From Shinella sp. XGS7 (GTDB lineage: Bacteria > Pseudomonadota > Gammaproteobacteria > Burkholderiales > Burkholderiaceae_C): a DNA stretch of 64,000 bases. Where the stretch lies: contig NZ_CP084758.1 in NCBI RefSeq assembly GCF_020535565.1, positions 833,501 through 897,500 of the forward strand, in the 5' to 3' direction. A program made the position numbers and the translations under genes. How positions within the stretch are numbered: position 1 is the first letter of the stretch; each line of letters starts with the position of its first letter. Below are positions 43,120 through 54,076 of the stretch, in pieces. Below the pieces are notes generated by a model. The model ran no database searches and had not been told where the DNA came from. It worked only from the letters and a program-made list of their open reading frames with translations.

Positions 43120-43638
43120 ATGCCTGCCTTCTTGTCCACCTGGACCCGCCGCCTGCCGGCCTCTCGCGCCCCGGCCAGCCCGGCCCTGGGTTTTGTGCTC
43201 TGGTCTTTTCTGGGAGCCAGCCTGGCCATCGCCCTGACGGGCTGGCTCAGCCAGGCCAGCGGTCTGCCCTGGCTGATGGCGCCTTTCGGGGCCAGCTGCG
43301 TGCTGGTCTTCGGTCTGCCGGACAGCCCCCTGGCCCAGCCGCGCAGCCTGATCGGCGGCCATCTGGTGGCCAGCCTGGTGGGCCTGCTGGTCTTGCACAC
43401 CCTGGGCCCCTCCTGGTGGGCGGCCGGTCTGGCCGTGGGTCTGGCCCTGGCCCTGATGCAGCTCAGCCGCAGCGTGCATGCGCCGGCCGGGGCCGATCCC
43501 CTGGTGCTGATGGCCGGCCAGGCCGGCCTGGAGACGCTGCTCACGCCGGTGCTGGCCGGCTCCCTGCTGATCCTGCTGATCGCGCTGGCGGTCAACAATC
43601 TGCGCCAGCGCGGCAGCTATCCCAAGTACTGGATCTGA
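43120..43638 (+). CDS. HPP-family membrane protein
   Basis: A 172-residue integral membrane protein with four to five helices. PFGASCVLVFGLPDSPLAQPRSLIGGH is the family core. The name-giving HPP sequence reads H120-A-P-A-G-A here, so the first proline is replaced. Some HPP proteins mediate nitrite transport in plastids and cyanobacteria, others are fused to CBS domains; this one has no CBS. It is under a TetR operator, so expression is induced by some ligand. Confidence 0.85.
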   Translation: MPAFLSTWTRRLPASRAPASPALGFVLWSFLGASLAIALTGWLSQASGLPWLMAPFGASCVLVFGLPDSPLAQPRSLIGGHLVASLVGLLVLHTLGPSWWAAGLAVGLALALMQLSRSVHAPAGADPLVLMAGQAGLETLLTPVLAGSLLILLIALAVNNLRQRGSYPKYWI

Positions 43639-43651
43639 GCGCTTCGCCAAG

Positions 43652-43675
43652 AAAAAAGCCCGGTGGGCCCTTTTT
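43652..43675. terminator. Bidirectional terminator between HPP and glutamate dehydrogenase genes
   Basis: A-run, CCC-GGT-GGG core with one bulge, and T-run (AAAAAAG ... CTTTTT) make a symmetric hairpin that can end transcription from both convergent genes. Confidence 0.7.
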
Positions 43676-43696
43676 GGTCGCAGCGTCGATGCGGCG

Positions 43697-43722
43697 GCAG
43701 GCAGCCCGTGAAAGCTGCCTGC
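43697..43722. repeat. Perfect 9-bp hairpin downstream of gdhA
   Basis: GCAGGCAGC (43697-43705) pairs with GCTGCCTGC (43714-43722) around an 8-nt loop, 10 bp past the leftward gdhA stop codon. It has no T-run itself and may stabilise the gdhA mRNA end before the terminator at 43652-43675. Confidence 0.75.
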
Positions 43723-43731
43723 GGCCCTGAC

Positions 43732-45003
<1,272 letters not shown>

Positions 45004-45213
45004 GAAATGCTCCGTAACTTTTGGGTGGCGCGAACGGTAGCGCGAACCGGAGCCCGCGCACCACGGTTTCCAAAGCCGAGTGCACATGCGGCCATGCGGC
45101 CAATGCATAGCGATCAAAAGTGTGCGCCGCAAGCGGCTTATGGGCAAGCTTGTTGCGCGGAATCCCGCCCCCTCCCCCTTGCCGGCATGCAAGGTGCCGA
45201 GCTCGCCGCGCGC

Positions 45214-45247
45214 AAAAAGGCGCCAGCCCCAAACAGGAGCTGGCGCC
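45214..45247 (-). terminator. Rho-independent terminator of the lipoprotein genes
   Basis: GGCGCCAGC (45219-45227) and GCTGGCGCC (45239-45247) form a perfect 9-bp stem with an 11-nt loop, followed on the minus strand by five T. It lies 24 bp after the stop of the lipoprotein gene at 45272. Confidence 0.88.
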
Positions 45248-45271
45248 CTGGCGGGCGTATGCGCCAGACGC

Positions 45272-45871
45272 TCAGCGCGTCAAGGCAGCCCGGAAGTCGG
45301 CATCGTCGACCAGCTTGCCCACCAAGGTCTTGTACAGGGCGCCATACTGGTTGACAGCCATGGGAATCGCAGTGGCCCCGATGAAGGAGGAATTCCAGTG
45401 CGCATCGGCGACCAGCTCCTTGTCGTAGATCGTCTTGCCCTCGCGCTTCACCGTGAAACGCGCGGCCAGTCGGCCCTTGCCGATGTCGATGGCGGCATCG
45501 ACCATGCTGTCGGTCAGTTGGCCCTCGATCACATGCTTGGCGTTGGCGTCATAGAGCCCCGCTGCCTTGAGCTCGGCCAGCAGCTCATCGCGCAGCTGGA
45601 CGGCAAAGCTGCCGCCGGCCGGAGACACCGAAGAACCGCGCAGCCCGCCCAGGCTCTTATCCATCTCGGCAGGCTTGCCGGGCGCCAGCACGAAGCTGCC
45701 CGTGGCCAGCGGTGGCAGCTTGGCAGCACGCAGCTTCTCGACATTCGCGGCGCTGGCGGCGGGTGCCGGCAGCTGTACCGAAGCACAACCGGTCAGCAGC
45801 ACAGCGAGAAGGCCTGCGGCACCCAGCCGCGTCAAGGCACGGGAGCCCATAGAGTTATTGATCATGTTCAT
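45272..45871 (-). CDS. Putative lipoprotein of unknown function
   Basis: A 199-residue protein with a lipoprotein signal: n-region with Arg residues, hydrophobic [13 protein letters not shown] and lipobox L-T-G-C-A. The mature part has [29 protein letters not shown] and [31 protein letters not shown], which suggests an alpha-beta fold. I do not recognise the family. The ATG at 45871 is chosen; the frame continues upstream to a TTG and a second ATG lies six bases downstream. It follows the second lipoprotein gene by only 21 bp and shares its transcript. GC is lower than average. Confidence 0.75.
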   Translation of the reverse strand: MNMINNSMGSRALTRLGAAGLLAVLLTGCASVQLPAPAASAANVEKLRAAKLPPLATGSFVLAPGKPAEMDKSLGGLRGSSVSPAGGSFAVQLRDELLAELKAAGLYDANAKHVIEGQLTDSMVDAAIDIGKGRLAARFTVKREGKTIYDKELVADAHWNSSFIGATAIPMAVNQYGALYKTLVGKLVDDADFRAALTR

Positions 45872-45892
45872 GTCCTGGCTATCTGAGAGCAA

Positions 45893-46501
45893 TTACTTGA
45901 AGGCGGGATCCCGCGAAAGATCGTTGAGCACCTGGCTCAACACCTGACGGCTCATCTGGGTCACGGCCTCATCAATGCTGGCCGCCTTCTGGGCATTTCC
46001 GGGCTGGGCGGCCGCCCCCATCGTGGTGTGGATGGCATGCCGAGCCTTGCTCACGATGGCCGGGAGGTCGGCACCGCCGCGATAGCTGGCAGTGCAGATG
46101 TAGCCGTCCGAGACCTGTGAGCCCGCCAGACCTAGAGTCAGGCCGGTCATGAAGCCCTTGGAGAAGACATCGTCCGACATCGGCACATTGTTGAGCACGA
46201 TGCTCAGGGTTGCTCCATCCTTGACCGGCGCCTCGCTCACCTCAGTGAACAGGCCGCTGGCCTGAACCTGATCGCTGATGCGCTTCTTCAGCAGATTGGT
46301 GGCGGCGGCATTGGTCACGCCCTTGGTCTGGAACTCGAACAGCAGCTGTACCGGCTGGGCCTGGGCCCGCTTCTGGTAGTCGGCTGCCGCCACCTCTCGG
46401 ACCGAACCATCCACATAGTGGCTGGCACAGCCACCGAGCACCGCGGCCAGCATCACTCCGGCCAGACGCATGAAGGCGCCGGCCCAGGATTGAATCCTCA
46501 T
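45893..46501 (-). CDS. Putative lipoprotein of unknown function
   Basis: A 202-residue lipoprotein: signal helix RLAGVMLAAVLG and lipobox L-G-G-C-A. The mature part has VQLLFEFQTKGVTNAAATNLLKKRISDQVQASGLFTEV and MTGLTLGLAGSQVSDGYICTASYRGG; the long GLTLGLAG segment is hydrophobic enough to touch the membrane. Family not recognised. GGGAGG lies upstream; a GTG immediately before the ATG (46504) is an alternative start with better spacing. It precedes the other lipoprotein gene, and both have similar size and a 'GLF/GLY' segment near mid-length, so they may be distant paralogues. Confidence 0.75.
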   Translation of the reverse strand: MRIQSWAGAFMRLAGVMLAAVLGGCASHYVDGSVREVAAADYQKRAQAQPVQLLFEFQTKGVTNAAATNLLKKRISDQVQASGLFTEVSEAPVKDGATLSIVLNNVPMSDDVFSKGFMTGLTLGLAGSQVSDGYICTASYRGGADLPAIVSKARHAIHTTMGAAAQPGNAQKAASIDEAVTQMSRQVLSQVLNDLSRDPAFK

Positions 46502-46672
46502 CACTTCTTTTCCTCCCTATGGGTAGATCGCGCTACCCCGGCCGCCGTCTCGACGGTCGGTCGGCGCGGGGGAACTATAGGGGCGGGGCCCGAGCCGGCC
46601 ACTCGGGCAAAGCCCTGAGGTCCGTTCTCCGGCGATCGCCATGCAGGGCGCTGGTTACCATCGGAACCCATC

Positions 46673-48670
46673 ATGATCAGTTCACTGGACCTCGCCCTGC
46701 TGTATCTCGTCGCCGCCGTGCTGGGGGTCGTGGTCTGCCGCACGCTCAAGCTGCCGCCCATGCTGGGCTATCTGGCCGTGGGGGTGCTGATCGGGCCCAA
46801 TGCCCTGGCCCTGGCGGGCGACAACGCGGGCATCCGCTACCTGGCCGAGTTCGGCGTGGTCTTCCTGATGTTCGTGATCGGGCTGGAGTTCAATCTGCCC
46901 AAGTTGCGCAGCATGCGCGCCATGGTCTTCGGCCTGGGCCTGCTGCAGGTGCTGCTGACCATTCTGGGCACCCTGCTCGGCCACGTGATGCTGCGGCACG
47001 GCCTGGCCCTGCTGGGCGTGCAGTGGGAGCTGTCCTGGCAGGGCGCCCTGGTGCTGGGCGCGGCCATGGCCATGAGCTCCACCGCCATCGTGGTCAAGCT
47101 GATGGCCGAGCGCCTGGAGCTGGAGAGCGAGCATGGCCGGCGCGTGCTGGGGGTGCTACTGTTCCAGGATCTGGCCGTGGTGCCCCTGCTGGTGATGATC
47201 CCGGCCCTGGGCAGCGATGCCAGCACCCTGCTGCACTCGCTGTCCTGGGCGGCGCTCAAGGCCGTGGTGCTGCTGGGCATCCTGCTGCTGGGCGGGCAGA
47301 AGGCCATGCGCTGGTGGCTGACCCTGGTGGCACGGCGCAAGAGCGAAGAGCTCTTCATGCTCAACCTGCTCCTGGTCACCCTGGGCCTGGCCTGGCTGAC
47401 CGAGCACGCCGGCCTGTCCCTGGCGCTGGGCGCCTTCATCGCCGGCATGCTGATCGCCGAGACGGAGTACAAGCACCAGGTGGAGACCGATATCCGGCCC
47501 TTCCACGATGTGCTGCTGGGCCTGTTCTTCATCACCATCGGCATGAAGCTGGACTGGCGGCCGGTGTGGGAGCAGTGGCCCCTGGTGCTGGCCCTCACTC
47601 TGGCGCCCACCTTCGCCAAGTTCCTGCTGATCACCGGCCTGGCCCGCCTGCTGCGCGCGCCCACCGGCGTGGCCCTGCGCACCGGCCTCTACCTGGCCCA
47701 GGCCGGCGAGTTCGGCTTCGTGCTGCTGACCCTGGGGGCCCAGCACAATCTGATCGCGGCCCAGTGGGTGAGCCCGGTGCTGGCGGGCATGGTGCTGTCC
47801 ATGCTGGCCACGCCCGTGCTCTTCATGTACAGCAACCGCATCGTGATGAAGCTCTCGGCCAATGACTGGCTGCTGCAGTCGGTGCAGCTGACCAGCATCG
47901 CCAAGAAGTCCATCAAGGCCGATGCCCACGTCATCATCTGCGGCTACGGCCGCAGCGGCCAGAACCTGGCCCGGCTGCTGGAGGCCGAGCAGATTCCCTA
48001 TATGGCCCTGGACCTGGACCCCGACCGCGTGCGCCAGGCCGCGGCCGCCGGGCAGAGCGTGGTCTTCGGCGATGCAGCGCGGCTGCAGAGCCTGATGGCC
48101 GCCGGCCTGGCCCGTGCCAGCGCCGTGGTGGTGAGCTATCACGACACGCCCTCGGCCCTGAAGATCCTGCAGCTGGTGCGCTCGCACGCGGCCCAGGTGC
48201 CGGTGGTGGTGCGCACCATCGACGACACCGATCTGGAGCGCCTGCGCGCGGCCGGCGCCACCGAGGTGGTGCCCGAGGCCATCGAGGGCTCGCTGATGCT
48301 GGCCAGCCATGCCCTGGCCCTGGTGGGCGTGCCCATGCGCCGTGTGATCCGCATCACCCGCGATGCGCGCGATGCCCGCTACGGCCTGCTGCGCGGCTAC
48401 TTTCATGGCGCCGACGACGACACTGCCGAGGAGCGCGAGCAGGCCCGCCTGCGCTCCGTCACCCTGCCTCCGGCCACACCCTATGCCCAGCAGCCCCTGG
48501 GCGATCTGGCCCTGCACGCCATCGGCGTCTCGGTGGTCTCGGTGCGGCGCACCAGCGGGGCGGTGGTGGTCGCCGGCGACGCGCTGAAGCTGGCCGGCGG
48601 CGACACCCTGGTGCTCTCCGGCCAGCCCGAGGCCCTGGCCCTGGCCGAGGAAAAGCTGCTGCGCAGCTGA
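46673..48670 (+). CDS. KefB/KefC-type cation:proton antiporter with RCK domains
   Basis: A 665-residue CPA2 transporter: about 12 helices in residues 1-400, including [27 protein letters not shown] and [17 protein letters not shown], followed by an RCK_N/TrkA-N domain with the GYGRSGQ nucleotide-binding loop at 424-430 and RCK_C ([26 protein letters not shown]). The whole is typical of potassium efflux antiporters of the KefB/YbaL group. No KefG/KefF partner gene is adjacent. It likely protects against electrophiles or regulates K+ and pH. Confidence 0.93.
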   Translation: MISSLDLALLYLVAAVLGVVVCRTLKLPPMLGYLAVGVLIGPNALALAGDNAGIRYLAEFGVVFLMFVIGLEFNLPKLRSMRAMVFGLGLLQVLLTILGTLLGHVMLRHGLALLGVQWELSWQGALVLGAAMAMSSTAIVVKLMAERLELESEHGRRVLGVLLFQDLAVVPLLVMIPALGSDASTLLHSLSWAALKAVVLLGILLLGGQKAMRWWLTLVARRKSEELFMLNLLLVTLGLAWLTEHAGLSLALGAFIAGMLIAETEYKHQVETDIRPFHDVLLGLFFITIGMKLDWRPVWEQWPLVLALTLAPTFAKFLLITGLARLLRAPTGVALRTGLYLAQAGEFGFVLLTLGAQHNLIAAQWVSPVLAGMVLSMLATPVLFMYSNRIVMKLSANDWLLQSVQLTSIAKKSIKADAHVIICGYGRSGQNLARLLEAEQIPYMALDLDPDRVRQAAAAGQSVVFGDAARLQSLMAAGLARASAVVVSYHDTPSALKILQLVRSHAAQVPVVVRTIDDTDLERLRAAGATEVVPEAIEGSLMLASHALALVGVPMRRVIRITRDARDARYGLLRGYFHGADDDTAEEREQARLRSVTLPPATPYAQQPLGDLALHAIGVSVVSVRRTSGAVVVAGDALKLAGGDTLVLSGQPEALALAEEKLLRS

Positions 48671-48767
48671 TGCCTGGGCGACAGCCCGCCTGGCGCCTGC
48701 GCGACAGGCGCGGCGCGGGGCTTGCGCGACACTGTCCGCATCCGCCCAGCCCCCGGGAAACTGCGCC

Positions 48768-50039
<1,272 letters not shown>

Positions 50040-50154
50040 GCGCCCACGCCGCGCCCGGGCTGGCGCGGCAATCCCTCCAGGGGGGGCATCACTGAGCTGG
50101 CGCCACGGCAGTTGGGCGGCTAGGATCGCCGGCTTCAGCCCGCGCAGCCCTGCC

Positions 50155-51639
50155 ATGCAAAGACCCACCCTGTCCCGAACCTGGCCCCTGCTGGCCTTCG
50201 GCCTGGTCTTGCTGCTGCAGGCCGCCGTGCTGGTCAGCAGCCTGGGCGGGCTGCTGGAGCGCGGCTGGCTGCCCTGGCTCAGCGTGACGAGCCTGGGGCT
50301 CAGCGCCCTGGTGGCAGGTCTTGCCCTGGCAGCCCTGGCGCATGAGCGCGCCCGTGCCGAGCGCGCCCAGACCACGCTGGAGGAAGCCATAGACGCCCTG
50401 CCCGCCAGCGTGGAGATCTTCGATGCCGACGACCGCCTGGTGGCCTACAACAAGCGCCTGGTCGAGCTCTATCCGCACAAGCTGCGCGAATTCCAGCGCG
50501 GTGCGAGCTTCGAAGAGCTGGTGCGCGCCTCGCTCGAGTTCCAGGGCGTGCCCGAGGCCCAGGGCCGCGAGGACGAATGGCTGGCCGAGCGCAAGCGCCA
50601 GCGCGGCAGCCAGACCGCGCCCCTGCTGCAGCGCGTGCACGACGACATCTGGCTGCACATCTTCGAGCGCCGCACCCCTTCGGGCGGCATCGTGGGCGTG
50701 CGCCTGGAGGTGAGCGAACTGGTGCGCGAGCAGCAGCGCCTGGCCGCCAGCCAAGCCCATCTTCAGGCCCTGATCAATGCGGCCACCAACGGCATCGTCA
50801 CCCTGGACGTGGCCGGCCACATGCTTGAGGTGAACCCGGCCTGCGAACGGCTCTTCGGCTTCTCGGCCACCGAGCTGCGCGGCAGCCACCTGAGCATGCT
50901 GATCAACAACCTGAGCGCCGGCCCGCTGGAGCTGGCCCGGGCCCAGGGCGGCCAGGAGTTCGGCGCCCGCCACCGCGACGGCCACGAGCTGGCCGTGCAC
51001 CTGGCCGTGGCCGAGGTGCGCACCGCCACCACCCACATCTTCGTGGGCATCCTGACCGACTTCAGCGAGCGCAAGCGCCAGGAGCTGCGCCTGCGCCAGG
51101 CCAATGAGGTGCTGGCCCGCCAGTCCACCACCGACGGCCTCACCGGCGTGGGCAACCGCCGCCTCTTCGACCAGGCCCTGCTGATCGAGTGGCAGCGCAG
51201 CGCGCGGGCTGGCAAGCCCCTGGCCATGCTGCTGGTCGATATCGACCACTTCAAGCAGTACAACGACCACTACGGCCATGTGGCCGGCGACGACTGTCTG
51301 CGCCGCGTGGCCACCCTGCTGCGTTCCTGCGTGGGCCGCGGCGGCGAGCCGGTGTGCCGCTATGGCGGCGAGGAGTTCGCGGTGCTGCTGGTGGACACCG
51401 ATCTGAGCGGCGCCCAGGTCGTGGCCCAGCGCTGCCTGGACAGCGTGCGCCTGGCCGCCATCGAGCACGCGGCCTCGCCGGTGCGCCAGTCGGTGAGCCT
51501 GTCCATCGGCGTGGCGGCCTGCGTGGCCCATTCGGATCATCCCGCCCAGCGCCTGATCGAAGCGGCCGATACCGCGCTCTACCAGTCCAAGCAGGGCGGG
51601 CGGGCGCGCATGACCTGCCACGCGCAGAAGGTCTGCTGA
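50155..51639 (+). CDS. Membrane-bound diguanylate cyclase with PAS domains
   Basis: A 494-residue protein with two N-terminal helices (about 10-30 and 40-62) and an amphipathic coil, then two PAS-like domains (about 75-195 and 200-310) and a GGDEF domain from residue 320. The latter starts STTDGLTGVGNRR and has the active site G404-G-E-E-F408, so it should make cyclic di-GMP. The inhibitory I-site reads RGGE rather than RxxD, five residues before the active site, so product inhibition may be weakened. No EAL domain is present. Confidence 0.93.
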   Translation: MQRPTLSRTWPLLAFGLVLLLQAAVLVSSLGGLLERGWLPWLSVTSLGLSALVAGLALAALAHERARAERAQTTLEEAIDALPASVEIFDADDRLVAYNKRLVELYPHKLREFQRGASFEELVRASLEFQGVPEAQGREDEWLAERKRQRGSQTAPLLQRVHDDIWLHIFERRTPSGGIVGVRLEVSELVREQQRLAASQAHLQALINAATNGIVTLDVAGHMLEVNPACERLFGFSATELRGSHLSMLINNLSAGPLELARAQGGQEFGARHRDGHELAVHLAVAEVRTATTHIFVGILTDFSERKRQELRLRQANEVLARQSTTDGLTGVGNRRLFDQALLIEWQRSARAGKPLAMLLVDIDHFKQYNDHYGHVAGDDCLRRVATLLRSCVGRGGEPVCRYGGEEFAVLLVDTDLSGAQVVAQRCLDSVRLAAIEHAASPVRQSVSLSIGVAACVAHSDHPAQRLIEAADTALYQSKQGGRARMTCHAQKVC

Positions 51640-51675
51640 AGCAAGCCCGCGCCTTTCACACCTGCGCTCCCTCAG

Positions 51676-51716
51676 AAAAAATCAGCATCGAGGCCGCCCG
51701 AGGACGGCCCCGATGC
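51676..51716 (-). terminator. Terminator-like hairpin on the minus strand without an assigned gene
   Basis: GCATCG-A-GGCCG (51685-51696) pairs with CGGCC-C-CGATGC (51705-51716) with one A-C mismatch and an 8-nt loop. On the minus strand it is followed closely by TTTTTT (complement of 51676-51681). On the plus strand, where the cyclase gene ends 45 bp upstream, no T-run follows. It would therefore end a leftward transcript starting in 51720-52030. Confidence 0.6.
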
Positions 51717-51968
51717 CGCAAGGAGCAGTGTTCGTCGCCGGCCTTGTGGGCCCCACGACGTCGCGAGCGTAGCGCCGTGTCGCCGGCCTGCCCAGGGGGC
51801 ATTCTCGTGCTGGAGGGCGCCGGATGCGGCCCCGCGGGTACGTCGCGTTACCTGAGTTCACAGGCACGCTGTGCCATGCCGCCGGGCACCGGGCGAAACT
51901 CCCAATCGCCACGGGGCCGCGTGCCACAGAGAATCCGCCCACTCCCGGTCTGGCTGGCGCCCGTGTCT

Positions 51969-51988
51969 TACACAACCATACACAAGTC
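51969..51988. promoter_or_regulatory. Direct repeat, candidate response-regulator site
   Basis: TACACAACCA and TACACAAGTC are exact seven-base direct repeats with a 10-bp period, one helical turn, about 50 bp upstream of the binding-protein gene. OmpR-type regulators bind such phased repeats, so the regulator at 53360 may control its own operon. Function is inferred. Confidence 0.4.
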
Positions 51989-52037
51989 CAACACTTCTGC
52001 AGATGCGCCCCCCGGCCGCGGCGGCAAGATCTGGCGC

Positions 52038-53363
52038 ATGGGTCTGGCGCTGCTGCTTCCGACGATGCTGGTGCTGGAGGCCGGTGCCGCCAAGCCCCTG
52101 GCCGAGCCTGCGGCCGAGCTCACCGTGCTGCACTGGTGGACCTCGGCCAGCGAGCGCGCGGCGGCCGACCATGTGGCCGCACGCATGGCCGAGCAGGGCC
52201 TGCGCTGGGTGGACGGCGCGGTGGCCGGCGGCGGTGGCGGCGCGGCCATCAAGGTGCTCAATGAGCGCACCCTGCGCCGCATGGCACCCAAGGTGGCCCA
52301 GCTCAACGGCCAGTCCATGAGCGAATGGGCCGATATGGGCCTGCTGCTGGAGCTGGACGGCGTGGCCCAGCGCCGCAACTGGTCGCGCACCCTGTTCCCC
52401 CAGGTGATGAGCCAGCTCACCGTGCGCAACCATGTGGTGGCCGCGCCCCTGGGCATACACCGCATCAACAACCTCTACCTCAACAAGGCCGTGTTCGCGC
52501 AGCAGCGCATCGAGCTGCCGCAGGACTGGCCCGGCGTGCTGCGCGCGGCCAAGGCCCTGCGCGCCGCAGGCATCACGCCCGTGGCCTTCAGCGACGAGCC
52601 CTGGCAGGTGGCCACGGTCTTCGAGGCCCTGCTGCTGGGCGAGGCCGGGCCCGCCCTGTACCGCCGCATGATGGTGGAGCGCGAGCCCCAGGCCTTCGAC
52701 GATCCGGCCCTGGAGCGCAGCCTGCGCCGCCTGCGCGACTGGCGTGGCCTGGCCCTGCCGGCCACGCCACCGGGTGCGGCCAGCGGCCCGCAGCCGGTGA
52801 TGCTGGGCGAGCGGCCCTGGACCGATCTGGTGGCCGACTTCGCCGCCGGCCGCTCCGCCATGCTGATCACCGGCGACTGGGCGCGCGGCGAGCTGGGCAG
52901 CCTGGGCCTGGAGGGTGGGCGCGATTTCGACTGTCGCGCCGTGCCCGGCACCGCGCAGGCCCATCTCTACAGCATCGACACCCTGGCCATGCTGGCCGGC
53001 AGCGGCGCCCAGGCCGAACAGGAGAAGATGGCCGAGCTGCTGGGCAGCGCCACCCTGCAGCTGGGCTACAACCGCATCAAGGGCTCGGTGCCGGTGCGCC
53101 GCGACGTGCCGGTGGACGAGCTGGACCCCTGCGCCCAGCAGTCCTTCGCCCTCTTCGCCAACCCCGCCACGCCGCGCGTGCCCAGCCTGGTGCACCGCAT
53201 GGCCTTCAGCGAGGTGGGCAAGAACGCCATCATCGAAACCGTGCACCGCTTCGCCCTGGACCCGGCCCAGACCCCCGCGGCCGCGCAGCGCAAGCTGCAG
53301 GGCCTGCTGCGCGCCCTGGCCCCGCAGGCCGCGCCCACCCAACCGCCCCGACCCGCCCGATGA
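52038..53363 (+). CDS. Periplasmic sugar-binding-type protein linked to a two-component system
   Basis: A 441-residue protein of the extracellular solute-binding family 1. The signal peptide MGLALLLPTMLVLEAGAAKP is followed by ELTVLHWWTSASERAAADHVA, typical for carbohydrate-binding proteins, with HRINNLYLNKAVF and GDWARGELGSLGLEGGRDFDCRAVPG further on. The start ATG at 52038 precedes the signal peptide; the frame stays open far upstream through the end of the cyclase gene. Its stop overlaps the response-regulator ATG by 4 bp, and no permease or ATPase gene is near. The simplest idea is that it is the periplasmic sensor for the kinase at 54066, presenting a sugar-type ligand. Confidence 0.85.
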   Translation: MGLALLLPTMLVLEAGAAKPLAEPAAELTVLHWWTSASERAAADHVAARMAEQGLRWVDGAVAGGGGGAAIKVLNERTLRRMAPKVAQLNGQSMSEWADMGLLLELDGVAQRRNWSRTLFPQVMSQLTVRNHVVAAPLGIHRINNLYLNKAVFAQQRIELPQDWPGVLRAAKALRAAGITPVAFSDEPWQVATVFEALLLGEAGPALYRRMMVEREPQAFDDPALERSLRRLRDWRGLALPATPPGAASGPQPVMLGERPWTDLVADFAAGRSAMLITGDWARGELGSLGLEGGRDFDCRAVPGTAQAHLYSIDTLAMLAGSGAQAEQEKMAELLGSATLQLGYNRIKGSVPVRRDVPVDELDPCAQQSFALFANPATPRVPSLVHRMAFSEVGKNAIIETVHRFALDPAQTPAAAQRKLQGLLRALAPQAAPTQPPRPAR

Positions 53364-54076
53364 ACCGCAAGATCTTGATCGTCGACGACGACCAGAAAAT
53401 CCGCGAACTGCTCAAGACCTATCTGGAGAAGAACCAGTACGAGGTGCTGATGGCGCATGACGGCGCGAGCTTCATGGCCGAGTTCGAGCGCCATGCCGAG
53501 GCCATCAGCCTGTGCATCCTCGACATCATGCTGCCCGACACCGAGGGCTTCGCCCTGTGCCAGGCGGTGCGCCGCCGCTCCGAGGTGCCGGTCATCATGC
53601 TCACCGCCAGCAGCGAGGAGACCGACCGCATCGTGGGCCTGGAGCTGGGCGCGGACGACTACATCGGCAAGCCCTTCAACCCGCGCGAGCTGCTGGCGCG
53701 CATCAAGGCCATCCATCGCCGCGCCGGCATGGACCGCAGCCAGGCGCCGCGCTTCTATCGCTTCAACGGCTTTGTGCTCGATGTGCTGGAGCGCAGCCTG
53801 ATCGAGCCCGACGGCAAGGTGGGTCCGCTCTCGGGCATGGACTTCCAGCTGCTCAAGCTGCTGGTGGAACACCCCGGCGAGGTGCTGGACCGCGGCCGCC
53901 TGGCCGAGGTCACGCGCGGCCGCGATCTGGGGCCCCTGGACCGCTCGCTGGACGTGCAGGTCAGCCGTCTGCGCCAGCGCCTGCAGGACGATGGCAAGCA
54001 GCCCGCCCTGATCAAGACCGTGCGCGGCTCGGGCTACGTGTTCTCGACCACGGTCAGCGCCAGCAATGCGGCCTGA
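53360..54076 (+). CDS. OmpR-family response regulator
   Basis: A 238-residue regulator. Receiver: acidic DDD at 10-12, phospho-acceptor D55 in ILDIMLPD, Thr in MLTAS, Lys in DDYIGKPFNPREL. The winged-helix output domain has LSGMDFQLLKLLVEHPGEVLDRGRLAEVTRGRDLGPLDRSLDVQVSRLRQRL and GSGYVFS. It overlaps the binding-protein stop by 4 bp and the kinase start by 11 bp, so all three are translationally linked. A likely target is the direct repeat at 51969. Confidence 0.95.
   Translation: MNRKILIVDDDQKIRELLKTYLEKNQYEVLMAHDGASFMAEFERHAEAISLCILDIMLPDTEGFALCQAVRRRSEVPVIMLTASSEETDRIVGLELGADDYIGKPFNPRELLARIKAIHRRAGMDRSQAPRFYRFNGFVLDVLERSLIEPDGKVGPLSGMDFQLLKLLVEHPGEVLDRGRLAEVTRGRDLGPLDRSLDVQVSRLRQRLQDDGKQPALIKTVRGSGYVFSTTVSASNAA

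Larger units (their letters stand above)
51640..52037. other. Intergenic region with hairpin and direct repeat
   Basis: This 398-bp spacer holds no convincing gene. It contains a terminator-like hairpin for the minus strand (51676-51716) and, near the end, the TACACAA direct repeat at 51969-51988. The open frames on either strand are low-complexity and not conserved in appearance. Confidence 0.6.
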
